Below are positions 16,859 to 24,901 of a stretch of DNA of 56,722 nt, piece after piece (position 1 is the first letter of the stretch; the number at the start of each line of letters is the position of its first letter). The notes under the pieces were generated by a model that searched no databases, had not been told where the DNA came from, and saw only the letters and a program-made list of their open reading frames with translations. Source of the DNA: Candidatus Zipacnadia bacterium (lineage in GTDB: Bacteria; Armatimonadota; Zipacnadia; Zipacnadales; UBA5352); NCBI GenBank assembly GCA_029820295.1, contig JALGVA010000011.1, forward strand, positions 1 to 56,722, in the 5' to 3' direction. The translations under genes were made by a program, and so were the position numbers.

Positions 16859-19800
16859 ATGAGCAGCAGGCGTTCACTGCGCGCACTGACCGTGGCGGCC
16901 ATCGCCGCTGGCTTGCTTGCGGCCTGTTGGGCGTCGGCCGGAGCGGCTTCGATCTCCGAGGCGACGGATCTGCTGTCCGCCGGCAAGAGCGCCGAGGCGG
17001 CCAGGATGCTCGAGACGATCGTTGCCGAGACGCCCGACGACCTCCCGGCGCACTTCTGGCTGGGGCGGTCGCGGGTGGAGCTGGGGGACTTTGACGGCGC
17101 GGTGGCGCAGTTCCAGTTGGTGCTTGACGCCAAGCCCACCTCGGTCGAGTCGCGCTACTGGCTGGGCGAGGTGCGGCGACTGCAAGGGCGCCTGAGCGAT
17201 GCGCGCGCGGCCTTCAATGCGGTGCTGGAGGCCAGCCCCAACCACGCGCAGGCGCGCGCCGGGCTGGAGGCGGTGGCCGAGGAGATCGCCCGCCAGCAGC
17301 GCCTGCTCGGCGACACGGTCACGGACTGGGTGCTGCCCACTGACGAGCACCGCCTGGCGCTGGACATCGCCGGCCTGCAGGTGGACCCCGGCGGGTTGGA
17401 GATCTACTCCGACCACGTCTACGATTACACCTTCTCCGACCCGCCCACCGACTGGACCGCCGCCGGCGGGCTGTGGGAGACGACCAACCGCTGGACGTGC
17501 AGCCCGCAGTGGTCCTGGTTCGGCGGCTTCGCCAGGGACGGCGTCGCGGCGGTCTGGAACAAGCGCCAGTTCGTCGGGGACATCACGGTTGAGGCCTACT
17601 GCGCGTTCAAGATGGGCGTCATGCAGGGCGCGAGCAACTACCGCAATCCCAACGACATGAACATCACCATCTGCGGTGATGGCGCGAACCTCGACAGCGG
17701 CTACAGCTTCATCCTCGGCGGCGACCTCAACAGCTCCACGCGCATCATGCGCGGCACGCGGGTGCTCGCCGAGAACCGCGCCCCCGACGCCATGTTGCCG
17801 ATCTTCGAGGACGGCTTCCCCAGCACCTACGAGTTCCACCGCAAGTGGTGGATGCTGCGGGTGCGCAAGCAGGGCGACCGCCTCGAGTTCTCCGTGGACG
17901 GACGAGTCGTGGCCGAGGCCACCGATCCCCAACCGCTCGACGGCGGCCGCATCGCCATCTGGGGCCGCGACAACGGCCTGATCCTGTCACGCATCAAGGT
18001 CTACTACGAGAGCGAGCAGATCCCGCGCGATCCGGTGCCGATGGAGCACCTGGCGGTGCGCCCCGTCGAGCAGGTGCATGAGCGCCATGCCACGCTCGCC
18101 AGCACCACGCATCCGGCGCGCTTCAACGACTTCGAGACCGACCTGGGCGGCGTGGCCAACCGCGACGCCGAGCAGGGCGCGATGGTCACCATCGCAGGCC
18201 CCGGCGCGAACGGCAGCGCGCACTGTGCCAAGCTGGTGAACATCTACGCCGGCGGCACCTTCGCCGCGACGCTGCACGCGGGTCGCATCGACCTGCGCGA
18301 GCTGCCCCGACTGTCCTTCGACTACCGGCTGTCGCCGGACGCCCGGGTCAACCTCTACCTGATCGTCAACAACGAGCTGTGCGAGATCGCGCTCACCGGC
18401 GGACTGGAGCCCTCGGCTGGGGCGCGCATGATCGGGGTTGTCCCCGGCGCGCAGGCCGACGACGCCTGGCACCACGCCGAGATCGACCTGCTTGGTTACG
18501 CCGAGCAGGCCCTCGGCGCCGGCGGACGCATGCTCGCCAGCGACCTGTTCATCGGCACGCTCAGCTCGCGCGACTACATCGACGCGGGCTTCGGGGGCAA
18601 CCACGCGGGCAGCAGGATACTGCTCGACAATCTGGCGCTCTATCACCCGGCTTCGCCGGCCGAGGTGCAGGTCGCGGTGCGCGCCGCGGGTGGGTTGCAG
18701 CCCGCCGGCTGGGCCATCACGCTCGATCAGAATGCCGACGCGATCCCTGCTGAGGCGATCACGAGCGAGAGCGGTGAGGCGACGCTGACCGCACCCGGGG
18801 ACGGGCGCTGGTTCGTGCACGCCCGGCCACAGCTTGCCGACGGCGCCTGGGGCGAGACCGAGACACTGGCGGTGACCGTGGACACGCAGCCGCCGGCGGT
18901 GCTGGCCATCACCCCCGACGGCGGCGCGCTGCCGGGCGGGGAGCCCATCGACATCGCGCTCAGCGATCGGGGCGGCGTGGGCGTTGATCCGGCCACCATT
19001 CGCGTGAGGGTCGGCGATACCGAGCTGAGCGTGGACGACGAGGCGGTGCGCTTCGACCCGGCGTACGAGACGCTCACGGTCGATGTCGCGCGCGTGGTCA
19101 GCTTCCCCGACGGCGGCTCGGTGGAGGTGGCGCTGCTCGCCGCCGCAGACCGTAACGGCGCGGCGATGGCGGCGCCGCAGAAGTGGGCGTTCAATGCCGG
19201 GCCGGAGATCGACGATGCCGCGCCCCCGGCGCCGCTGCTTGCCGTGGGCGAGCTGCCGATACTGCACGATGACTTCGAGGAGGGTATGGGCGAGTGGAGC
19301 AACTGGGGGGCCGAGGGCGGCGCGGTCCTCACCCGCGACCCCACCACGGCCGCCAGTGGACAGTATTCGCTCAAGCTCTACAACCCCAGCAGCGGCGGAA
19401 GCTTCGGCGCCTACATCCGCAAGACCGCCTTCGACGCCGGCCAGTACCGCGTGGTGCGCTTCGCCTATAAGGTTCCCGAGCGCCTGCGCGCGGACCTGAT
19501 GGTGCACGTGAACGGCACGCGCAAGGCCATCCGCTTCACCGATACCGACAGCAGCTACCCGCGCATCGGTGAGATCCCGGGCGTGGTCGCGGACAACCGG
19601 TGGCACTACGCCGAGTTCAACCTGTTCGATATGCTGCGTCGCAGCGATCCGCACGCCCCCGGCTACAAGGTGCTGCAGATGTGGGTGGCCGACAGCGGCT
19701 GGACGCAGAATGCCCCGGGCCAGACCTGGCACATCGACGACTTCTCGCTGATCCCGATCGTCTCCGCCGCCCGACCGCTGACGCTGTCCTGGCAGGTGCA

Positions 19801-21118
19801 CGACATCAGCGGGCTGGCGGGCGTCAACTGGGCCATCAACCAGTCGCCAAACACCGAACTTGACTCGAACGTGCTGACCACCGCCGACCATGTCGCCTAT
19901 GCCGATCCGGGCGACGTGAACGGCTGGCTGCACGTGCGCGCCGCCGACTCGGCGGGCAACTGGTCCGCGACCGCCCACCGCCGGCTGCTCATCGACAGCT
20001 CCGCGCCCATCGCGGCCCAGGCCTCGCCTGCCGCGGGCGCGCGCACGGCGGTGTCGGAGATCGCCCTGCAGCTCAAGGACGAGGGCATCGCCGGCATCGA
20101 CCCCGGCAGCGTGGTGCTCGCGGTCGGCGGCAAGGACTACTCGGTGAGCAACTCCGGGCTGACCTACCGGTCCGACGGCGGTCGGCTCGTGTGGAACTGC
20201 GAGCAGACATCGCCCGAGCCGACGGTCTTCCCCGACGGCCAACAGGTGGACGTGGCGCTCAAGCAGGCCGCGGACTACGCCGGCAACCCGGTGGCGAGCC
20301 TGCCGTCGTGGAGCTGGGTGATGGACTACTCGCAGGACAGGACGCCGCCCGCCATCGCCGACATCGACTGCAGCACCCACCGCTCGCTGCTGGCGCAGAC
20401 CTTCGAGAGCGGGCTGGACGGGTGGTCGAATCGCGGCGGGCGCGAGGGCGCGGCCGTGGCGCGCGACACCACCACCGCGGCCAGCGGCGAGGCCAGCATC
20501 AAGTTGACCCAGCAGCAGGCCAACGGACACATGCAGGCGCTGGTGACCTCGCGCGCCTTCCCGGCCGACCGCTTCCCGGTGATCGCCTTCGACTATCGCT
20601 TCGACCCGGGCGTGAAGCTTGACCTGATGGTGCACATGAACGGGCAGTGGTGGGCCATCGCCATGACCGACGCGGACAGCGATTCGATCGGGCGCATCCC
20701 GGGCATGCGCGCGGACGGCAGGTGGCACCACGCGTCGATCAACATCGCGCCGCTGCTCAAGCGCCGCCAGCGCCGGGGGCCGATCAACGTCGAGGCGGTC
20801 ATCATTGGCGACCGCAACTCGCGCGACAATCCGCAGGGCGCCACCGCCAACTTCGATAACTTCGTGATCGGCACCGTGGGCACGGTCAAGCCGGTGTTCC
20901 GCTGGACGGCGACCGACACTACAGGCATCGTCGGCTACAGCTACGTGCTCGACCAGGAGCCGGCGACGGAGCCGCCGACCCAGTCGCTGGGGCCGACGGC
21001 GGCCAAGGCCTTCGAGAACGTCACGACCGGCCTGTGGTTCATGCACGTGCGCGCGGTCGATGGCGCGGGCAACTGGGGGCCGACCACGCACTACGCCATC
21101 ATGCACTCGGCGGGCTGA
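16859..21118 (+). CDS. Large secreted modular protein: TPR, LamG-like, then repeated jelly-roll/FN3/Ig modules
   Basis: A 1419-residue protein. There is a signal peptide (1-28), TPR-like helices (30-145) and a LamG-like domain (about 168-384). Three jelly-roll modules follow, beginning at about 420, 802 and 1181; modules 2 and 3 share the phrases TTAASG, DLMVHxNG, IPGxxxxxRWH. Each is followed by an FN3-like module with a WFVHAR or WLHVRAADSAGNW strand (about 600, 970, 1340). The first two units also have an Ig-like module containing GVDPATI or GIDPGSV. No LPXTG, PEP-CTERM or other sorting tail is seen; the C-terminus ends in the third FN3. The architecture suggests a surface or matrix protein that binds glycan. 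A GC hairpin follows. Confidence 0.7.
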   Translation: MSSRRSLRALTVAAIAAGLLAACWASAGAASISEATDLLSAGKSAEAARMLETIVAETPDDLPAHFWLGRSRVELGDFDGAVAQFQLVLDAKPTSVESRYWLGEVRRLQGRLSDARAAFNAVLEASPNHAQARAGLEAVAEEIARQQRLLGDTVTDWVLPTDEHRLALDIAGLQVDPGGLEIYSDHVYDYTFSDPPTDWTAAGGLWETTNRWTCSPQWSWFGGFARDGVAAVWNKRQFVGDITVEAYCAFKMGVMQGASNYRNPNDMNITICGDGANLDSGYSFILGGDLNSSTRIMRGTRVLAENRAPDAMLPIFEDGFPSTYEFHRKWWMLRVRKQGDRLEFSVDGRVVAEATDPQPLDGGRIAIWGRDNGLILSRIKVYYESEQIPRDPVPMEHLAVRPVEQVHERHATLASTTHPARFNDFETDLGGVANRDAEQGAMVTIAGPGANGSAHCAKLVNIYAGGTFAATLHAGRIDLRELPRLSFDYRLSPDARVNLYLIVNNELCEIALTGGLEPSAGARMIGVVPGAQADDAWHHAEIDLLGYAEQALGAGGRMLASDLFIGTLSSRDYIDAGFGGNHAGSRILLDNLALYHPASPAEVQVAVRAAGGLQPAGWAITLDQNADAIPAEAITSESGEATLTAPGDGRWFVHARPQLADGAWGETETLAVTVDTQPPAVLAITPDGGALPGGEPIDIALSDRGGVGVDPATIRVRVGDTELSVDDEAVRFDPAYETLTVDVARVVSFPDGGSVEVALLAAADRNGAAMAAPQKWAFNAGPEIDDAAPPAPLLAVGELPILHDDFEEGMGEWSNWGAEGGAVLTRDPTTAASGQYSLKLYNPSSGGSFGAYIRKTAFDAGQYRVVRFAYKVPERLRADLMVHVNGTRKAIRFTDTDSSYPRIGEIPGVVADNRWHYAEFNLFDMLRRSDPHAPGYKVLQMWVADSGWTQNAPGQTWHIDDFSLIPIVSAARPLTLSWQVHDISGLAGVNWAINQSPNTELDSNVLTTADHVAYADPGDVNGWLHVRAADSAGNWSATAHRRLLIDSSAPIAAQASPAAGARTAVSEIALQLKDEGIAGIDPGSVVLAVGGKDYSVSNSGLTYRSDGGRLVWNCEQTSPEPTVFPDGQQVDVALKQAADYAGNPVASLPSWSWVMDYSQDRTPPAIADIDCSTHRSLLAQTFESGLDGWSNRGGREGAAVARDTTTAASGEASIKLTQQQANGHMQALVTSRAFPADRFPVIAFDYRFDPGVKLDLMVHMNGQWWAIAMTDADSDSIGRIPGMRADGRWHHASINIAPLLKRRQRRGPINVEAVIIGDRNSRDNPQGATANFDNFVIGTVGTVKPVFRWTATDTTGIVGYSYVLDQEPATEPPTQSLGPTAAKAFENVTTGLWFMHVRAVDGAGNWGPTTHYAIMHSAG

Positions 21119-21143
21119 TCGGCCGCGCTGTGAGCACTACATG

Positions 21144-21170
21144 CGGCGGCGCCCGCACCGGGCGCCGCCG
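21144..21170 (+). terminator. GC-rich hairpin after the large secreted protein
   Basis: A 12-bp perfect stem: CGGCGGCGCCCG (21144-21155) pairs with CGGGCGCCGCCG (21159-21170) around a 3-base loop. It starts 26 bases after the stop at 21118. The following bases (TGTCGTC) are only weakly T-rich, so it is a candidate intrinsic terminator or RNA-stabilising structure. Confidence 0.5.
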
Positions 21171-21188
21171 TGTCGTCAGGAGGGCCGG

Positions 21189-22886
21189 ATGGCGGACGAG
21201 CGGGCGACGCTGCCGCAGTCGGGGAGCGCGGAGCGGGCGTGGCGCTTTGCCGGGCTCGCGCTGGTGCTGGTGGTGGCGGCCGCGCTGCGCCTGATCGGCA
21301 TCACCTGGGGGCTGCCGGATACGACGCACCTCTTCTCGTATCACCCCGACGAGTTCCACTCGCTGCGCGGCGCCTTCTCGATGGCCTTCGGCGACCTGAA
21401 CCCGCACTTCTTCAACTACGGCAGCCTCTACCTCTACCTGGTCGGCGCCGCCGCCGCTCTGGCGCATGGTGGGATCTTCGCGTCCATCAGCCAGGCCGTG
21501 CCCGGCGGAGCCGTCCTGGCTGAGGCCATCCGTGCGTGGACGTTGGACGCCCGCGTGGTCACCGTGATCCTCGGGGTCGGGACCGTCGCGGTGGCCTACG
21601 TCCTCGGGCGGGAGATCTGGAACCACCGCGCGGGCCTGGCGGCAGGGTTGCTGCTGGCGCTGGCGCCGTTGCACGTGCTGCACTCGCACTACGCCACGGT
21701 CGATGTTCCGGGCGCGTTCTTCGTGGCCCTGGCGCTGCTGCTGGCGGTCCGCATGGTGCGCGTGATGACGGTGCGCAACGCGGTGTGGGCGGGGGTCGCC
21801 TGCGGCCTGGCGGCGAGCGTGAAATACTCGGGCGCGCTCGTGCTGGTCGCGCCGCTGAGCGCATGGGTGATCACGTCCGCCGACGCGCGCAGGGGCGGCG
21901 CGGATCGGCCGCCCATCGGCGCGCTCGTGCTGCCTCCGATCGCCGCCCTCGCGGCCTTCGCGCTGACCTCGCCCTACACGTTCCTTGACTGGTCGGAGGC
22001 CTGGCGCTCCATCTCCTTCGAGATGGGGCACATGCGCACGGGCGATGATCCGTGGATGATGGCGGCCTGGCCGAATGGGTGGCTCTTCCACCTCAGCGGC
22101 CTGGCGCTGGGCACGGGCTTCATCATGCTCGCGGCGTCCGCGGTCGGGCTGGCGTCGGGCCTCGCGGTCGGACGGCGTGAGGTGGCGGTGCTGCTGGCCT
22201 TCGGCCTGGTGGCCTTCGCGGTCATCGGCAACGCCGCAGTGCGTTACGCGCGCTACGAGATGGCGCTGGTGCCGGTGGTCGCGGTGCTGGCGGGCGGGTT
22301 GGTCTCCGACGACCTCTTCGCCATGGTGCGCGGGCGGCTGCCCGCGTGGGGGATGGCGGCGGCGATCACTGCGCTGCTGGCGGCGTCGGCGTGGGGGGCG
22401 GCGGTGCTCGACCAGCGGCTGCTGCGCGAGCTGGTGCTGCCGGACGCGCGCGAGTTGGCGCTGCAGGCCATCGAGCGCGAGGTCCCGTCCGATGGCACAC
22501 TCGGCCTGATCAGTGAACCGTGGTTCTATCAGCCGCCGGTCGATTACTGCAACGGCGGCGAGGCGCTGTGCAGCAACCCCACCTGGCGCGAGTACCGGCG
22601 ACCGGTGCGCGGCCTGCTGGTGCTCGGGCTCGATCCCGACCGGCTGCTGCTGGAGCGCCCCGCCGCGATGGTGGTGACCGGCTGGGAGATCGACGGGCCG
22701 CTGCGCGGCGACGACCCGGAGGCGCGCGCGTTCATGGACGCGCTGGCGCAGACCGGCTACGAGGTCAGCAGCTTCGGCGGCGCCATGTCGGACTGGTCGC
22801 AGCGTTCGCGGCCGCCTGCCAGCGACTGGCTGTACCCGTTCGTGCGCGTGGAGCTGTGGCGCGCGCCATCCGCGGGCGGTGACTGA
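21189..22886 (+). CDS. Glycosyltransferase family 39/ArnT-like membrane protein
   Basis: A 565-residue protein of the PMT/ArnT (GT-C) type with about 10-12 membrane helices. The first extracytoplasmic loop carries the acidic HPDEF motif in FSYHPDEFHSLRGAFSM, matching the catalytic loop of GT39/GT83 enzymes, followed by NPHFFNYGSLYLYLVG. It would use a polyprenyl-phosphate sugar donor on the outer face of the membrane. The start at ATG 21189 has an excellent AGGAGGG at 21178-21184. Protein or glycan acceptor unknown. It lies between the secreted-protein block and the export genes. Confidence 0.78.
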   Translation: MADERATLPQSGSAERAWRFAGLALVLVVAAALRLIGITWGLPDTTHLFSYHPDEFHSLRGAFSMAFGDLNPHFFNYGSLYLYLVGAAAALAHGGIFASISQAVPGGAVLAEAIRAWTLDARVVTVILGVGTVAVAYVLGREIWNHRAGLAAGLLLALAPLHVLHSHYATVDVPGAFFVALALLLAVRMVRVMTVRNAVWAGVACGLAASVKYSGALVLVAPLSAWVITSADARRGGADRPPIGALVLPPIAALAAFALTSPYTFLDWSEAWRSISFEMGHMRTGDDPWMMAAWPNGWLFHLSGLALGTGFIMLAASAVGLASGLAVGRREVAVLLAFGLVAFAVIGNAAVRYARYEMALVPVVAVLAGGLVSDDLFAMVRGRLPAWGMAAAITALLAASAWGAAVLDQRLLRELVLPDARELALQAIEREVPSDGTLGLISEPWFYQPPVDYCNGGEALCSNPTWREYRRPVRGLLVLGLDPDRLLLERPAAMVVTGWEIDGPLRGDDPEARAFMDALAQTGYEVSSFGGAMSDWSQRSRPPASDWLYPFVRVELWRAPSAGGD

Positions 22887-22953
22887 CCCCGGTGTGAGAG
22901 CATCGCGCGGCTGTCGCGGAGGCGCAGGCGGACCCTCTGGAGAAGCACTCACC

Positions 22954-23424
22954 ATGGCCGCATGTGAGCACGAGCAGGAGCCCAAGGCCGTCGATTCTTC
23001 GGCAGAGCGCCGACGCGCGGGCGACCGCGTCGAGGCCGCCGCGGCGCTGATCGTGGCGCTGGCGACCATCGTAATCCCGGCGCTGCTCACGCCCGACGCG
23101 TCGGGGCATGGCACGCACACGCAGCTCCTGCTGCTGCCGTGCATCTTCAACATGCTGACCGGCCTGCCGTGCCCGATGTGCGGGATGACCACCTCGATGG
23201 CGCACATGGCGCGCGGCGAGGTGGCGGCGGCGTTCGGGTCGCACCTGCTCGGGCCGCCGCTCTACGTTGCCGCGTGGCTGGGGGCGGCGTGGGCACTGGC
23301 GGCGTTCGTGCGCGGCACGCCCGCGGTGCCCGAGGTGCTACGCAGGCCCATCGCGCCCAAGGTGTTCCTGGCGACCATCGCAGTGGCGTGGGTCGGGAAC
23401 GTCGTGATCTGGCTGCTGCGCTGA
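22954..23424 (+). CDS. DUF2752 family membrane protein
   Basis: A 156-residue protein with three predicted helices. The motif TGLPCPMCGMTTSMAHMARGE (spanning about residues 67-87) fits the DUF2752 signature TGxxCPxCGxTR...G. Function unknown. Start at ATG 22954 is preferred because the upstream in-frame stretch is Gly/Arg-rich and has no helix. A GGAG lies 12 bases upstream. It is followed by a promoter-like element before the export genes. Confidence 0.7.
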   Translation: MAACEHEQEPKAVDSSAERRRAGDRVEAAAALIVALATIVIPALLTPDASGHGTHTQLLLLPCIFNMLTGLPCPMCGMTTSMAHMARGEVAAAFGSHLLGPPLYVAAWLGAAWALAAFVRGTPAVPEVLRRPIAPKVFLATIAVAWVGNVVIWLLR

Positions 23425-23430
23425 CGGCAC

Positions 23431-23459
23431 TTGCCGCGGCGCGCGGCGTCCGGTAGACT
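23431..23459 (+). promoter_or_regulatory. Possible sigma70-type promoter upstream of the export genes
   Basis: TTGCCG (23431-23436) and TAGACT (23454-23459) are separated by 17 bases and lie 38 bases before the ATG at 23498. The matches to TTGACA/TATAAT are partial (about 4 of 6 each). Confidence 0.4.
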
Positions 23460-23497
23460 CAGGTCCTCGCGAACGCGGTGATGGGACGAAAGCCAAG

Positions 23498-24895
23498 ATG
23501 TTCGACGCCACCAGACGGCACAAGCTGAGGCCCGTCGCGCTGCTGTGCGCGGCCGCCATCTGCGCGCTGGGCGCGCTCGCCGCAGCGCAGCAGGACGACG
23601 CCTACCGCCTGGGCGTCGATGACGTCATCACCGTCCGCGTGCTCTACCAGCCCGAGTTCAGCGTCGAGAACGCGACGGTACGACCCGACGGGCGCATCAA
23701 CGTGCCGGTCGCGGGAGAGGTCGAGGTGGCCGGGCGCACCATCGCCGAGGTCGCCGCGACCATCAGCGAGGCCCTGCGCGCGGAGCTGCGCGATCCGCAG
23801 GTGTCGGTGCAGCTCGTGCGCCGACACGTCGAGCCGGTCTACGTGGTGGGCGCGGTGCGCTCCCCGGGAGCCGTGAGCGTGCGCGAGCCGGTGACCGTGG
23901 CCGAGGCCATCGCGCTCGCGGGCGGGCTGACGCCGGCCGCCGCGCCGCGCTTCGGGGTCATCATCGCCGCCGACGGGGCTGAGCGGCGCATCGACGTGCA
24001 GGAGGCGCTGACGGGCGCCATGGGGGGGCAGGCGACCATCGCGCCCGGTGAGACGCTCGTGGTCAGCGCGCAGTTTCTGGTGAGCGTGGTCGGGCGGGTC
24101 GGGGCGCCCGGGCGCTACCCGTCGGAGGCGGGCGATCGCGTGGCGGATGTGCTGGCCGCGGCCGGTGGTCTGGTACCGGGGGCGGCGGACGTCGGCTCGC
24201 TGGTGCGCGCCGACGGCACGCAGCTCGACCTCGACCTGGCGGCGATCGTCGAGCGTGGGCAGGTGGCCGACAACCCGGCGCTCGAGCCCGGCGACCTGGT
24301 CGTGGTACCCGAGGTGACGCGCCGGGTGACGGTCGTCGGGGCCTTCGACGCGCCCGGCCGCTACGACTTCGACGAGGGCGCGCGCGTGTCTGATGCCGTG
24401 GCGTTGGCGCGCGGCGTGGCGGAGGACGCGCGACTGGCGGCGGCGGTGCTGGTGCGGCGCGACGGGTCCTCGGAGGCGGTGGACCTGGAGGCGCTGCTGC
24501 AGGGCGCGGCGGCCGACGATCCGGCGCTGGCCGACGGTGACACGCTGATCCTGCCGCGCGAGGTCGATCGCGTCGCAGTGCTGGGCACGGTGGTGCACCC
24601 GGGGCTCTTCGCGCTGGAACCGGGGATGACGCTGATGGATGCGCTGGCCGCCGCCGGCGGCTGGTCGCAGGACGGCTCGCGGCCGACGGAGACGATCCTG
24701 TGGCGGCGTACCGAGGGCGAGCCGGATATGGTCTTCATCAACGCCCAGGAGCTGCTACGCGGCGACGCCGAGGTCGAGAACCCACTGCTGGCACCGGGCG
24801 ACATCGTCTTCGTGCCCTCCCGGAAGGAGGTCACGCGGGACGAGGCGATCCGCGCGCTGCTGGGCATCACCGGCGTGCTGCGCCTGCTGTTCTGA
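23498..24895 (+). CDS. Polysaccharide export protein (Poly_export plus SLBB repeats)
   Basis: A 465-residue exported protein. After an N-terminal hydrophobic signal (about 10-28), residues 30-110 form a polysaccharide-export domain (YRLGVDDVITVRVLYQPEF, VRPDGRINVPVAGEVEVAG). Four SLBB domains follow, each opening with a VVG...PG pattern: PVYVVGAVRSPG, VSVVGRVGAPGRY, VTVVGAFDAPGRY and VAVLGTVVHPG. The C-terminus ends DEAIRALLGITGVLRLLF, the usual final helix of such proteins. It is the Wza-like component that carries glycan across the periplasm/outer envelope. It is followed six bases later by its Wzc-like partner. Confidence 0.88.
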   Translation: MFDATRRHKLRPVALLCAAAICALGALAAAQQDDAYRLGVDDVITVRVLYQPEFSVENATVRPDGRINVPVAGEVEVAGRTIAEVAATISEALRAELRDPQVSVQLVRRHVEPVYVVGAVRSPGAVSVREPVTVAEAIALAGGLTPAAAPRFGVIIAADGAERRIDVQEALTGAMGGQATIAPGETLVVSAQFLVSVVGRVGAPGRYPSEAGDRVADVLAAAGGLVPGAADVGSLVRADGTQLDLDLAAIVERGQVADNPALEPGDLVVVPEVTRRVTVVGAFDAPGRYDFDEGARVSDAVALARGVAEDARLAAAVLVRRDGSSEAVDLEALLQGAAADDPALADGDTLILPREVDRVAVLGTVVHPGLFALEPGMTLMDALAAAGGWSQDGSRPTETILWRRTEGEPDMVFINAQELLRGDAEVENPLLAPGDIVFVPSRKEVTRDEAIRALLGITGVLRLLF

Positions 24896-24901
24896 GTCGC
24901 C

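Noticed and set aside
17987-21106. Minus-strand open frame of 1039 residues opposite the modular protein gene
   Set aside because: Low-complexity composition and no motif; the plus-strand protein has a signal peptide and clear repeated modules.
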